The translations under genes and the position numbers were made by a program. The notes beneath the pieces were generated by a model. That model was not told where the DNA came from and made no database searches. It saw only the letters and a list, made by a program, of their open reading frames with translations. From Azospirillum thiophilum (GTDB taxonomy: Bacteria > Pseudomonadota > Alphaproteobacteria > Azospirillales > Azospirillaceae), in the NCBI RefSeq assembly GCF_001305595.1, contig NZ_CP012401.1, positions 2,973,425-3,037,424 on the forward strand: a stretch of 64,000 bases of DNA. Reading direction: 5' to 3'. Position 1 is the stretch's first letter, and the number at the start of each line of letters is the position of its first letter. Positions 18,702-30,152 of this stretch are shown here, in pieces.

Positions 18702-19664
18702 TTAAGCGGCGACTCGGACGCGACTCGGGCGCCTGTCCGTCGTCGAAGTGACATAGACTGCTGCCGCGATGATGATGGCCGCACCAACCGCCGCGTTGAG
18801 GCCCGGCACCTCGCCGAACAACAGATAGCCGGCCGCCAGCGCCACCGGCACATCGATCAGGGTGACGGGCATGAGCACGGCCGGGCTGGCGTGCTTGTAG
18901 CCGCGGACAGTCGACCATTGCGCACAGGCCGACAGCAGGCCGATCCCAACCAGCCAGGGCAGATCGCCAACCGGCGGCTCCACGATCACGGTGGAGGCCG
19001 GCACCGCGACGATGGCGCTGACCAGGATCGCGGAAACCGCTACCACGACGGAGGCGGGGTTCGTCCTGGCGAGGCGGCGCATGGCGATCTGACTGCCGGC
19101 CCCGGCGAAGGCCGCGATCACCAGAGAGGCGACAGACCAATCCCAATGCGGGGTGCCGATCGACATCAGGCGGGGCCAGAGCGCCACCAGGGCGCCGGCG
19201 ATGCCGATGCCGGCGGCCACCCACACCCGGCTGTCCGCACCCTCGCCCAGGAACACGCGCTGCATCGGGATGACCAGCAGGACGCGCGTGTACATGAAGG
19301 CCGTCACCAGGGCGACCGGGAGGGCTGGCGAACTGTAGGCATGGACCAGGGCCATCAGCGACACCGCACCCACCGCGGCCCGGACCAGATGTCCCCTGGG
19401 ATCCTGGAGTTGGCGCAGATGCAGGAAGGCCCGCCATGCCACCACAGCCAGGATGATCCCGCCGGCCGACCGGAACAGGGCCATCTCCAGGGCGGGCAAT
19501 TTCGTGGAGAGATGCTTGATGAGGAGGTTGGCCGCCATGAAGTTGAAGGCGGATGCCAACGTCCATAAGGCGCCCTTGGTCGCGGTTCCCACGGTCGTAT
19601 TCCTTACGATCTTGTTGTCCGGTCGATCAGCGGGCCGCATCGGTCGACGAAGGCCGCCATTCAT
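18702..19664 (-). CDS. EamA-domain (DMT family) membrane exporter
   Basis: A 320-residue drug/metabolite transporter with about ten membrane helices in two EamA repeats. Repeat one includes ASAFNFMAANLLIKHLSTKL and PALEMALFRSAGGIILAVVAW; repeat two includes LVIAAFAGAGSQIAMRRLAR and closes with LFGEVPGLNAAVGAAIIIAA. The LFGEVP segment near the end is the standard DMT C-terminal motif. Substrate cannot be read from sequence. It stands alone between the LuxR gene and the repeat-containing region at 19.7 kb. Confidence 0.85.
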   Translation of the reverse strand: MNGGLRRPMRPADRPDNKIVRNTTVGTATKGALWTLASAFNFMAANLLIKHLSTKLPALEMALFRSAGGIILAVVAWRAFLHLRQLQDPRGHLVRAAVGAVSLMALVHAYSSPALPVALVTAFMYTRVLLVIPMQRVFLGEGADSRVWVAAGIGIAGALVALWPRLMSIGTPHWDWSVASLVIAAFAGAGSQIAMRRLARTNPASVVVAVSAILVSAIVAVPASTVIVEPPVGDLPWLVGIGLLSACAQWSTVRGYKHASPAVLMPVTLIDVPVALAAGYLLFGEVPGLNAAVGAAIIIAAAVYVTSTTDRRPSRVRVAA

Positions 19665-19796
19665 CCAGGATCTGGGGCAGAGTTGGGAACGCCCCGCGAT
19701 TGCGGAGTCCCGGCCTGCCCGGCAGCAATGGCCACTCTCGTGGCCGCTTTAAGGGGAAGACACGAAGTTTGCGAGGAACCGACGGCAGTTGGATCG

Positions 19797-19842
19797 GATC
19801 GCGTAAAATCGGCACCGATTTGAAGCGTGAATCCGATCGCCA
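19797..19842. repeat. Dispersed 46-bp repeat, copy 1
   Basis: This segment (GATCGCGTAAAATCGG...) matches the segment at 20495-20540 at 41 of 46 positions when aligned by eye, in the same orientation. The pair flanks the ribbon-helix-helix gene. The last 19 bases (aagcgtgaatccgatcgcca, less the first) are identical. Confidence 0.7.
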
Positions 19843-19872
19843 GACGAAGCTGCAAATTCGGCTTCTGACCGG

Positions 19873-20217
19873 CTACTGCAAGGTCGCATGTTCCGGCATG
19901 ACACGCGGAGCTTGATCGCTGCTCCGTCGCTTCGAGCCGCGGAATTTCAGACGCGGCTTGCTCTCCTCGACCACTGCGCGTAGCAGGCCGTACTGGTCAA
20001 GCTGGTTGACCAGACCGCGAAAATAGCTCAGCGCAGTCAAGCGCAACCCATCGGTCAGGGAGCCGCCCCCGCGCGCCAGGTCGACCTCCGCCACCAACGC
20101 AACGACCGAAACCCCGCGCCTCCGCGCGACATCCTCCAGCGCATCCCAATAGCTCTGTTCCATCCGCACGCTGGTGCGACGTCCATTGACCTTCAGGTTC
20201 CGGCAGATCATCGACAT
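19873..20217 (-). CDS. Ribbon-helix-helix domain protein (RHH_4 type)
   Basis: A 114-residue protein. The start at 20217 follows an AGGAG box that also suits the ATG six bases later. The first 70 residues form an RHH_4-type fold: RNLKVNGRRTSVRMEQSYWD, ALEDVARRRGVSVVALVAEV and GGSLTDGLRLTALSYFRGLV. Alphaproteobacterial proteins of this family are small putative DNA-binding regulators. The C-terminus is basic (KPRLKFRGSKRRSSDQAP). It lies between two copies of a dispersed repeat, in a patch less GC-rich than the core genome. Confidence 0.75.
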   Translation of the reverse strand: MSMICRNLKVNGRRTSVRMEQSYWDALEDVARRRGVSVVALVAEVDLARGGGSLTDGLRLTALSYFRGLVNQLDQYGLLRAVVEESKPRLKFRGSKRRSSDQAPRVMPEHATLQ

Positions 20218-20647
20218 TTCTCCTGCACTTGACACATATGGTCGTATGCAGGCCATCGGGATGGGTCTGTGAAGTTGTTCACTCCCTTGAACGGGGGAGG
20301 GCGCGACAGGCTGTCGCATCCGCCACAAATGGCGGATTGACCGATAGCGTCCGTCAATATGGTGGAAACTTTGGTGCGCGCCGAGGTTGTCACTTGTCAG
20401 GTCAGCCTGACGCATTGGCGCGCTCTGACGAATCGTCCCATATGAGGGCCGCAATGAAACGCATGTGTATATGGCCATGCCACATACAACATCAGATCGC
20501 GTAAACTCGGAAACGACTGGAAGCGTGAATCCGATCGCCAAGCAAAAGCCTAATGCTTCATGCGTTCCATACTAAGCGCACGAAGCTGAAACTCGGTTCA
20601 ACGCACTCTCGCGGGCTGTGACGCTACCGCTAAGTCATTGAAAAGAT
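20218..20647. other. Gene-poor region with repeat copy
   Basis: These 430 bases between the ribbon-helix-helix gene and tRNA-Val hold no ORF that I would defend. The only structure I see is the second repeat copy at 20495-20540 and modest dyads around 20275-20300. Confidence 0.5.
20495..20540. repeat. Dispersed 46-bp repeat, copy 2
   Basis: Direct repeat of 19797-19842 with five mismatches. When read on the minus strand both copies encode the same short peptide pattern (AIGFTL...FTRSD) in spurious frames, the sign of a shared non-coding element rather than of a gene. Confidence 0.7.
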
Positions 20648-20722
20648 TGGTGGGCGATGAGGGGATCGAACCCCCGACATCCTCGGTGTAAACGAGGCGC
20701 TCTACCGCTGAGCTAATCGCCC
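20648..20722 (-). tRNA. tRNA-Val (anticodon TAC)
   Basis: The reverse complement folds as a full cloverleaf: acceptor GGCGAT-type stem (GGGCGAT with ATCGCCC), D arm GCTC/GAGC, anticodon stem CCTCG/CGAGG with loop TTTACAC, T arm GGGGG/CCCTC and an encoded CCA end. Total 75 bases. It lies 88 bases downstream of hupB on the same strand. Confidence 0.95.
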
Positions 20723-20749
20723 GGAAGATTGCGTCGCCGTCAAACGACA

Positions 20750-20775
20750 GCCGGCCGGGTTGGTCCCCGGCCGGC
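20750..20775 (-). terminator. Possible terminator hairpin after hupB
   Basis: GCCGGCCGGG pairs with CCCGGCCGGC around a short loop. It lies between the hupB stop and tRNA-Val. No clear T-run follows on the minus strand, so it may be a weak terminator or a processing site. Confidence 0.4.
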
Positions 20776-20810
20776 GGCACTATGCCCCGAAGGGGCGATA
20801 GACTTCAAGC

Positions 20811-21083
20811 TCAGTTCAGGGCGTCCTTGAGAGTCTTGCCCGCCTTGAACTTCGGCTGCTTGGAAGCCGGAATGTCGATCTTCTCGCCGGTACGCGGGTT
20901 GCGACCCTCGGTCGCAGGACGCTCGGCCACCGCAAAGGTGCCGAAGCCCACCAGACGGACCTCATCGCCATTCTTCAGCGATTCGGCGATGCTGTCGAAC
21001 ACCGCATCGACGGCCTTCGTGGCGTCGGTCTTGGACAAACCGGACGCTTCGGCAACATGCGCCACGAGATCGTTCTTGTTCAC
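20811..21083 (-). CDS. hupB: HU-family DNA-binding protein
   Basis: A 90-residue HU protein: MNKNDLVAHVAEASGLSKTD at the dimerisation helices, GFGTFAVAERPATEGRNPRT containing the beta arm, and the typical end FKAGKTLKDALN. HU bends DNA and compacts the nucleoid. The gene directly follows lon, the common arrangement in alpha- and gammaproteobacteria. Confidence 0.97.
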   Translation of the reverse strand: MNKNDLVAHVAEASGLSKTDATKAVDAVFDSIAESLKNGDEVRLVGFGTFAVAERPATEGRNPRTGEKIDIPASKQPKFKAGKTLKDALN

Positions 21084-21281
21084 GCAATCCCCCTTCCGAA
21101 TTCAGCAAATACTGAAAGACAAAAGTCGCCCCAGGACTTTTTGTCCACGACTTTTTGAAAGCAAAGGATAAGCACGGCGTATGCCGCCCGTCAATTCCCG
21201 ACGGGCGGCAAAGCTCGTTTCATCCAGAGAGCCGCATGTCCGGCAGCGGCCCCGGCCCGGCCGGGACCGACCGCCCCCGGA

Positions 21282-23696
<2,415 letters not shown>

Positions 23697-23904
23697 CGGC
23701 AGGGCCTCAATGAATGGATCGCCGCCAGCCCGGAATGGGCCTGACACGGCCACCCGCCTCGGGATAAGCGCGGGAATTGCCTACGGCACCCGACTAACGT
23801 GGCACACGCTCCAGCCCCCTTCAAGGGGGGTGAGGCGCCCCAGGAGCGGTTTCCAAGCCGCAACGCGACGGCAAACCACCGCTTCCCTCCCCGTTTTCGT
23901 CGGA

Positions 23905-25977
23905 TCAGGCGCTTTTGAGGCGGCTTACATAGCCATCGACGGTCGTACGCAGGGTTCCGGCCTCCTGCGTCAAGCCGCGGGATGCCGTCAGCAGTTCACC
24001 CGACGCGGCGCGCGTGCTTTCCGCGGTGGATGCGACCTGCCCGATGCTGCCGGACACCTCGACCGTGCCCTGGGCGGCCGCCTGGATGTTGCGGGCGATC
24101 TCACGGGTGGCGGCGTTCTGTTCCTCCACCGCCGCGGCGACGGCGGACGCAGCCTCGCTGATCGCGGTGACGGTGCGGCTGATCGCGCCGATGGCGGTGA
24201 CCGCGCTGCCACTGACGTCGCGGATTTCGCCGACGCGGAGCTGGATGTCGTCGGTCGCCTTCGCCGTCTGGCCGGCGAGATTCTTCACCTCGTTGGCGAC
24301 CACGGCAAAGCCCTTGCCGGCTTCGCCGGCCCGTGCCGCCTCGATGGTGGCGTTGAGGGCCAGCAGGTTGGTCTGCGACGCGATCGAGCTGATCATATCG
24401 ACCACCGAACCGATCCCGGCCGCCCGGTCGGCCAGCGTCGCGACGATTCCAGCGGTGCTGCCGGCTTCGCGCACCGCGTCCTGGGCGATGCGCGAAGCAT
24501 CGTCGATTCGCCGGCTGATCTCGCCGATGGAGGATTGCAGCTGTTCGGCTGCCGCCGCCACCGTCTGGATGTTGCCGTTGGCCAGTTCCGACGCCGAGGC
24601 CACCGACGACGACAGCGATGAGGCGCTTTCCGCAGCCGCCGACAGCCGTTCGGAGTTGCCGCGCACCGATTCCGCGGTGGTGGACAGGTGACCGACCACC
24701 GATTCCAGCTGTGCCACGAAGTCCTGCGTCGCCTGCTCCATCTCGCGGCGGTGGCTGTCCCGCTCCTCCTGGTCGGACCGGCGCCGGGACTCGGCGGCGT
24801 CGGCCTCGCGGGCCCGGGACTGCAGCACGTCGATCGCCGTGGCCATCTCGCCGATCTCGTCGGCCCGTTGCCGGTGCGGCACGGCGACATCGCGCCGCCC
24901 GCCGGCAATCGCCCCGACGACCCCGGCCAGTTCGACCACGGGCCGGGATGCCCGCCGGGTGATGGCGACCGCGACAACGAGCAGGGCGGCGAATCCGACG
25001 GCGATCACCCCGATCGCCAGCATCAGGTGCCGCAGGGCCGCGGCGTGATGGGCGTCCGCCAGGTCCCGCGCGACCGCGATACCGGCGTCACGGACGAGTA
25101 GCAGATCCTGCAGCAATGGAGAGGCCGACCGCCGCCATTCCGTGCCGTCCAGGTCATAGGGCTTGCCCGCACGCGAGGCGGCCAGAACACGGGCCTTGTA
25201 GGCGCCGAAGCCTTGGATATAGCCCTTGCGCGCGCCTTCCAGGGCGGTGCGGAGCGCCGGCTCCATCCCGCCGCCGACGATATCGTCCTCGACGGATGTC
25301 CAAGTCGCCATGATACGCCCCTCCAGCGTCATGGCCTCGGCCTCCGCCTCCGGGGTCATCGGCTTTCCGGTACCCAGGGCGCGAAGATACAGGACGGACT
25401 GCTGGCCGCCCTGCTCGCGCAGGCCGGCCGCACGAATCGCGATGTCGGCCCGGTCGCCGACCGCCGCGTCGAGCTCGTTTAGCCGGTGACCGAGACGGTT
25501 CACCGTCACGCCGACCTGCCCGGTCACCTTGACCATGCCGGCGAAGAACTGCGCCGATGCATCCGCCGGCCGGCCGGCCCGATCCTTGGCCAACCAGCCG
25601 TCGGCCTGGCTGCGGACATCGGACAGGCTGCCCGCCAGCCCGCCGACCTCACCGTCGGCCTTCGGGTCGCCGAGCGCCCGCGCCGCAGCGACATAACTGC
25701 CAAGCGCCCGGTCCGACTGCGCCCGCGCCTTCGCCAGGGATTCGCGGCCCGCGGTCTCGATGACCGTGCCGGCCGTCAGCGGCAGGTTGACGACTCCGCG
25801 TTCCAGCGCCAGGGCTTCGTTCAGTGCGGTGGCCGCACCCAGCGCATCCACGATGCTCCGTGCGCTGGAAGCCCGGCCGGCCGATGCGGTTTCCTGGACC
25901 GCCAGCCATGTGGCGGGGACCGCGGCGACCACGCCGACGCAAGCCAGACAGACATAAAGGAAATTTCGTATTTTCAT
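23905..25977 (-). CDS. Methyl-accepting chemotaxis protein
   Basis: A 690-residue chemoreceptor. Order: N-terminal membrane helix ([20 protein letters not shown]), a periplasmic sensor of about 290 residues that is all-helical and lacks PAS or Cache hallmarks, a second helix ([20 protein letters not shown]), a HAMP linker ([20 protein letters not shown]) and the signalling domain. The cytoplasmic tip is intact: [40 protein letters not shown]. There is no C-terminal CheR-binding pentapeptide (ends YVSRLKSA). It interrupts the otherwise conserved tig-clpP-clpX-lon-hupB order. Confidence 0.95.
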   Translation of the reverse strand: MKIRNFLYVCLACVGVVAAVPATWLAVQETASAGRASSARSIVDALGAATALNEALALERGVVNLPLTAGTVIETAGRESLAKARAQSDRALGSYVAAARALGDPKADGEVGGLAGSLSDVRSQADGWLAKDRAGRPADASAQFFAGMVKVTGQVGVTVNRLGHRLNELDAAVGDRADIAIRAAGLREQGGQQSVLYLRALGTGKPMTPEAEAEAMTLEGRIMATWTSVEDDIVGGGMEPALRTALEGARKGYIQGFGAYKARVLAASRAGKPYDLDGTEWRRSASPLLQDLLLVRDAGIAVARDLADAHHAAALRHLMLAIGVIAVGFAALLVVAVAITRRASRPVVELAGVVGAIAGGRRDVAVPHRQRADEIGEMATAIDVLQSRAREADAAESRRRSDQEERDSHRREMEQATQDFVAQLESVVGHLSTTAESVRGNSERLSAAAESASSLSSSVASASELANGNIQTVAAAAEQLQSSIGEISRRIDDASRIAQDAVREAGSTAGIVATLADRAAGIGSVVDMISSIASQTNLLALNATIEAARAGEAGKGFAVVANEVKNLAGQTAKATDDIQLRVGEIRDVSGSAVTAIGAISRTVTAISEAASAVAAAVEEQNAATREIARNIQAAAQGTVEVSGSIGQVASTAESTRAASGELLTASRGLTQEAGTLRTTVDGYVSRLKSA

Positions 25978-26204
25978 TGCCCGCCCACCGAAACATTTTT
26001 ACGCGAATAGTCGGAAGCGACAGAAGACGAGCCAAAGAAACAAGGCGGCTGGTCCAGCGAGTCCAATCACTCACTGATCATATCAGCATCAATCTTTAGA
26101 TTTCTTAAATTTGCCGCTTAGTGAAACACCTTCGGCGCAGTTGAGCGCCGCAAAGGCCTTCGGATTCTTGAATTATTTCTCCAAGCACTTCTATTTTCCT
26201 GAAC

Positions 26205-26230
26205 AAAAAAAGGGGCGCTTAAGCGCCCCT
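26205..26230 (-). terminator. Rho-independent terminator of clpX
   Basis: Bases 26211-26230 are a perfect 20-base palindrome (AGGGGCGCTTAAGCGCCCCT) preceded on the plus strand by an A-run, which is a T-run on the minus strand. It lies 32 bases after the clpX stop and separates clpX from the chemoreceptor. Confidence 0.85.
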
Positions 26231-26261
26231 TTCCGTTGTATCCGGACCGTTGTAAGCCGGT

Positions 26262-27524
26262 TTATGCCCCGGGCGCCTCGCTGCGCCGCTCGGCATGGAC
26301 GTAGAGCGGCTTGGCCCGCCCTTCCACCACTTCCTTGTTGACCAGGATGGTTTCGATGCCGGTCAGGCCCGGCAGGTCGAACATCGGGTCGAGCAGGATG
26401 GCTTCCATGATCGAACGCAGGCCGCGCGCACCGGTCTTGCGGGCGATCGCCTTATGGGCGATGGCCCTCATCGCGTCCTCGGAGAACTCCAGATGGACGT
26501 CCTCCATTTCGAACAGGCGTTGGTACTGCTTGACCAGGGCGTTCTTCGGCTTGCTCAGGATCTCGACCAGCGCGCCTTCGTCCAGGTCGGACAGGGTGGC
26601 CAGCACCGGCAGACGGCCGATGAATTCTGGGATCAGGCCGAACTTCAGCAGATCCTCTGGCTCGACCTCATGCAGGATCTCGCCGGTGGCGCGCTCGTCG
26701 GCCGACCGCACATCGGCGCCGAAGCCGATGCTGGTGCCCTTGCCGCGCTGGGCGATTATCTTGTCCAGCCCGGCGAAGGCGCCGCCGCAGATGAACAGGA
26801 TGTTGCTGGTGTCGACCTGGAGGAATTCTTGCTGCGGATGCTTACGCCCGCCCTGCGGCGGCACGGAGGCGACGGTGCCTTCCATGATCTTCAGCAGCGC
26901 CTGCTGCACGCCCTCTCCCGACACGTCGCGGGTGATCGACGGGTTGTCGGACTTGCGGCTGATCTTGTCGACCTCGTCGATGTAGACGATGCCGCGCTGA
27001 GCCCGCTCGACATTGTAGTCGGCGGCCTGCAGCAGCTTGAGGATGATGTTCTCGACATCCTCACCGACATAACCGGCCTCGGTCAGCGTCGTCGCGTCGG
27101 CCATGGTGAAGGGAACGTCGATGATGCGGGCCAGCGTCTGGGCCAGCAGCGTCTTGCCGCAGCCGGTCGGGCCGATCAGCAGGATGTTCGACTTCGCCAG
27201 CTCGACGTCGTTGTGCTTCGTCCCATGGGCGAGGCGCTTGTAATGATTGTGGACCGCCACCGACAGCACGCGCTTGGCGTAGGACTGTCCGATCACGTAA
27301 TCGTCGAGTACCGCATGAATGTCGCGCGGAGTCGGGACCCCGTCGCGGGACTTCACGAGGGTCGTCTTGTTCTCCTCGCGAATGATATCCATGCACAGCT
27401 CGACGCATTCATCGCAGATGAACACCGTCGGACCGGCAATCAGCTTGCGGACCTCGTGCTGGCTCTTGCCGCAAAAGGAGCAGTAGAGCGTATTCTTCGA
27501 ATCGCCGCTGCTGGACTTGCTCAT
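26262..27524 (-). CDS. clpX: ATP-dependent Clp protease ATP-binding subunit ClpX
   Basis: A 420-residue unfoldase. The N-terminal zinc-binding domain has C15-x2-C18 and C37-x2-C40 ([20 protein letters not shown]), the part that binds SspB and other adaptors. The AAA+ domain carries Walker A GPTGCGKT (118-125), Walker [19 protein letters not shown] and the pore loop region [11 protein letters not shown]. The ClpP-contact IGF loop is seen as [12 protein letters not shown]. It works with ClpP on ssrA-tagged proteins, and the tmRNA and sspB genes are also in this window. Confidence 0.99.
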   Translation of the reverse strand: MSKSSSGDSKNTLYCSFCGKSQHEVRKLIAGPTVFICDECVELCMDIIREENKTTLVKSRDGVPTPRDIHAVLDDYVIGQSYAKRVLSVAVHNHYKRLAHGTKHNDVELAKSNILLIGPTGCGKTLLAQTLARIIDVPFTMADATTLTEAGYVGEDVENIILKLLQAADYNVERAQRGIVYIDEVDKISRKSDNPSITRDVSGEGVQQALLKIMEGTVASVPPQGGRKHPQQEFLQVDTSNILFICGGAFAGLDKIIAQRGKGTSIGFGADVRSADERATGEILHEVEPEDLLKFGLIPEFIGRLPVLATLSDLDEGALVEILSKPKNALVKQYQRLFEMEDVHLEFSEDAMRAIAHKAIARKTGARGLRSIMEAILLDPMFDLPGLTGIETILVNKEVVEGRAKPLYVHAERRSEAPGA

Positions 27525-27754
27525 CGGTACTCCGTCATCTCGCGGGAGGCGTGATCCTTGAGGACCATGCCCGTTCGCGGCGCCCCCCGACGCCGGTCCT
27601 ACTCAGGTTATCGCGGACGACGCCCGCGACAAGGTCATGCGCCGGTTTTGCGACGCATCACGATCCGCACACCAGCTTTCGCCCTGATGACCGGATCGTG
27701 TCACTGCCATTCAACAACAGCGTCACGACCCGATCAACCCTTTGTTGGAAGGGC

Positions 27755-28381
27755 TCAGGAATGGTGGTCCACGCCCGGGCGCTTCTCGACCACTTCGTCG
27801 ATCAGACCGAAGGCCTTCGCCTCTTCCGGCGACATGAACTTGTCGCGTTCCATGGCGGTCTCGATGGTGTCGAGATCCTGCCCGGTATGCTTGACGTAGA
27901 TGTCGTTCAGGCGCGAGCGCAGCTTCAGGATCTCCTGCGCCTGGATCTCGATGTCCGAGGCCTGGCCCTGGGCGCCGCCCGACGGCTGGTGGATCATGAT
28001 GCGGCTGTTCGGCAGCGAGAAGCGCTTGCCCGGCGCGCCGGCGGTCAGCAGCAGCGATCCCATCGACGCCGCCTGCCCCATGCACACCGTCGACACCTGC
28101 GGACGGATGTATTGCATGGTGTCGTAGATGGCGAGGCCGGCGGACACGTAGCCGCCCGGCGAATTGATGTAGAGAGCGATGTCCTTGTTCGGGTTCTCCG
28201 ACTCAAGGAACAGCAGCTGCGAGCAGATCAGGCTGGCGACGGCGTCGTTCACTCCGCCGATCAGGAAGATGATCCGTTCCTTCAGCAGGCGCGAATAGAT
28301 GTCGTACGCGCGCTCGCCCCGGTTGGTCTGTTCGATGACCATCGGGACCAGAGCATTCATCTTCGGCTCGAAGTCGTACAT
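27755..28381 (-). CDS. clpP: ATP-dependent Clp protease proteolytic subunit
   Basis: A 208-residue serine peptidase. The catalytic triad is visible: Ser107 in [14 protein letters not shown], His131 in [14 protein letters not shown] and Asp180 in [10 protein letters not shown]. The N-terminal [20 protein letters not shown] is the mature part after a short propeptide. Forms the tetradecameric barrel that pairs with ClpX. Located between tig and clpX in the usual order. Confidence 0.99.
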   Translation of the reverse strand: MYDFEPKMNALVPMVIEQTNRGERAYDIYSRLLKERIIFLIGGVNDAVASLICSQLLFLESENPNKDIALYINSPGGYVSAGLAIYDTMQYIRPQVSTVCMGQAASMGSLLLTAGAPGKRFSLPNSRIMIHQPSGGAQGQASDIEIQAQEILKLRSRLNDIYVKHTGQDLDTIETAMERDKFMSPEEAKAFGLIDEVVEKRPGVDHHS

Positions 28382-28454
28382 GTGTTCTTCCCTGCCCCCG
28401 CAGTTGGCTGAACCGGTGATCGTTGCCGGTACGGAACCACATATAGGAACCTAT

Positions 28455-28478
28455 GGGGGCGGATGGTAGCCCGCCCCC
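28455..28478 (-). other. Stem-loop between tig and clpP
   Basis: GGGGGCGG pairs with CCGCCCCC around an eight-base spacer, just after the tig stop. No T-run follows on the minus strand. It could be an attenuator or an RNA-processing hairpin that sets clpP expression relative to tig. Confidence 0.4.
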
Positions 28479-28493
28479 ACTCCTTTTGGGAGT

Positions 28494-29837
28494 TTAGGCC
28501 GCGGCGGCCTCGCCGCCGGTCTCGTCCTCGTCCTTGCTCAGCTCTTCGACGCTGACGGTCTTCTCGGTGACCTTGGCCTGATCCAGGATATGATCGACCA
28601 CCTTGTCCTCGAAGATCGGGGCGCGCAGGTTTTCCAGCGCCTGCTGGTTCTGCTTGAAGAACTCGAACACCTGACGCTCCTGGCCGGGGAAGCGGCGGGC
28701 CTCGTTGATCAGGGCGCGGTTCACCTCGTCCTGGGTGACCTGGATGTTGTTGCGACGGCCGACTTCCGACAGCAGCAGCCCCAGGCGGACACGGCGCTCG
28801 GCGATCGAGCGGTACTCGGCCTTCAGCTCGCCCTCGGACTTGTCGGCATCCTCGCCGGCGGTGCCGTTCTTCAGCTCTTCCTGCAGGCGGGCCCAGATGC
28901 CCTCGAACTCGATGTCGACCATGCCGGCCGGCACCTCGAACGAGTGGGCCTCGGCCAGCTTGTCGAGCAGCTGGCGCTTCACGCGCAGGCGCGACAGGCC
29001 GGCATACTCGCCCTTGATGCGGTCGCGGATGGCTTCGCGCATCTTCTCCAGGCTCTCCATGCCGAACTCCTTGGCGAGTTCGTCATTGACCTCGGCCGGG
29101 ACGTTCTTGCGCAGCTCCTTCACGTCGACCTCGAAGACGGTCGCCGCACCCTTCAGGCGCTCGTGCGGGTAGTCTTCCGGGAAGGTGACGGTGACGGTGC
29201 GGTGCTCACCGGCCTTGGCGCCGACCACCTGCTCCTCGAAGCCCGGCACGAAGCGGCCGGCGCCCAGCTCCAGCGGGTAGTCCTTGCCGTCCATGCCCGG
29301 CAGGGCCTCGCCGTCGACGGTGCCCGCGAAGTCGATGACCGCGATGTCGCCCATCTCGGCGGCGCGGTCGTCGGTGACCGGAGCCTGGGTCGACTGGGCC
29401 GACGCCAGACGGGCCAGCGCCTCCTCGACCGACTCGTCGGTGACCTCGGCGACCGGCTTCTCCAGCTCGATGCCCGAGAAGTCGCCCGGCTCGACGTCCG
29501 GCAGCAGCTCGACGGCCATCTTGTAGGAGAGGTCGCCGTTCTCCTCGTACTTCTCGACCTCGATCTTCGGCTGGAGCGCGACGCGCAGGCCGCGCTCGCT
29601 CAGCACCTGGCGCGAGCTGTCGGAGATGGCGTCCTCCAGCACCTCGGACAGCACGCCGCCGAAATAGCGCTGCTTGATCACGGTGACCGGCACCTTGCCC
29701 GGACGGAAGCCCGGCAGCTGCACCGTACGGCGCAGCTCTTCCAGCTTGCCGTTCACCTTCTCTTCGATGTCCTTGGCGGAAATGACGACCTGAAATTCGC
29801 GCTTGAGGCCGTCGGTGCTGGTCTCGGTGATGTTCAT
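28494..29837 (-). CDS. tig: Trigger factor
   Basis: A 447-residue ribosome-associated chaperone and peptidyl-prolyl isomerase. The ribosome-binding loop signature is present in PGFRPGKVPVTVIKQRYFGG near residue 45. The FKBP-type domain follows (AEMGDIAVIDFAGTVDGEAL, LPGMDGKDYPLELGAGRFVP) and the C-terminal helical arms include SRLRVKRQLLDKLAEAHSFE. The tail is acidic and Ala-rich (SKDEDETGGEAAAA). First gene of the tig-clpP-clpX run; a tRNA-Leu lies about 90 bases upstream. Confidence 0.98.
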   Translation of the reverse strand: MNITETSTDGLKREFQVVISAKDIEEKVNGKLEELRRTVQLPGFRPGKVPVTVIKQRYFGGVLSEVLEDAISDSSRQVLSERGLRVALQPKIEVEKYEENGDLSYKMAVELLPDVEPGDFSGIELEKPVAEVTDESVEEALARLASAQSTQAPVTDDRAAEMGDIAVIDFAGTVDGEALPGMDGKDYPLELGAGRFVPGFEEQVVGAKAGEHRTVTVTFPEDYPHERLKGAATVFEVDVKELRKNVPAEVNDELAKEFGMESLEKMREAIRDRIKGEYAGLSRLRVKRQLLDKLAEAHSFEVPAGMVDIEFEGIWARLQEELKNGTAGEDADKSEGELKAEYRSIAERRVRLGLLLSEVGRRNNIQVTQDEVNRALINEARRFPGQERQVFEFFKQNQQALENLRAPIFEDKVVDHILDQAKVTEKTVSVEELSKDEDETGGEAAAA

Positions 29838-29928
29838 CGGAACGAAAGCCTATCTCGTTGGTCCGGCCCGGCGGCGCCCGTCCGGGCGGCCCGAATCCGT
29901 GTTGTTCATGCGGTCCAAGGTGTTGCCA

Positions 29929-30013
<85 letters not shown>

Positions 30014-30152
30014 GTTCATGGCAAAAGGCAGCCGCGACGGGTGCCGTGACACCCGCCGGACCGCCGGCGAAGTCCGGTCTATAGCACAGCCCGCGGGAAG
30101 CAAACAGGCAAAATGGCCTGTCCTGCCTCATCGCCCCGCGCCGCCGATTCCC

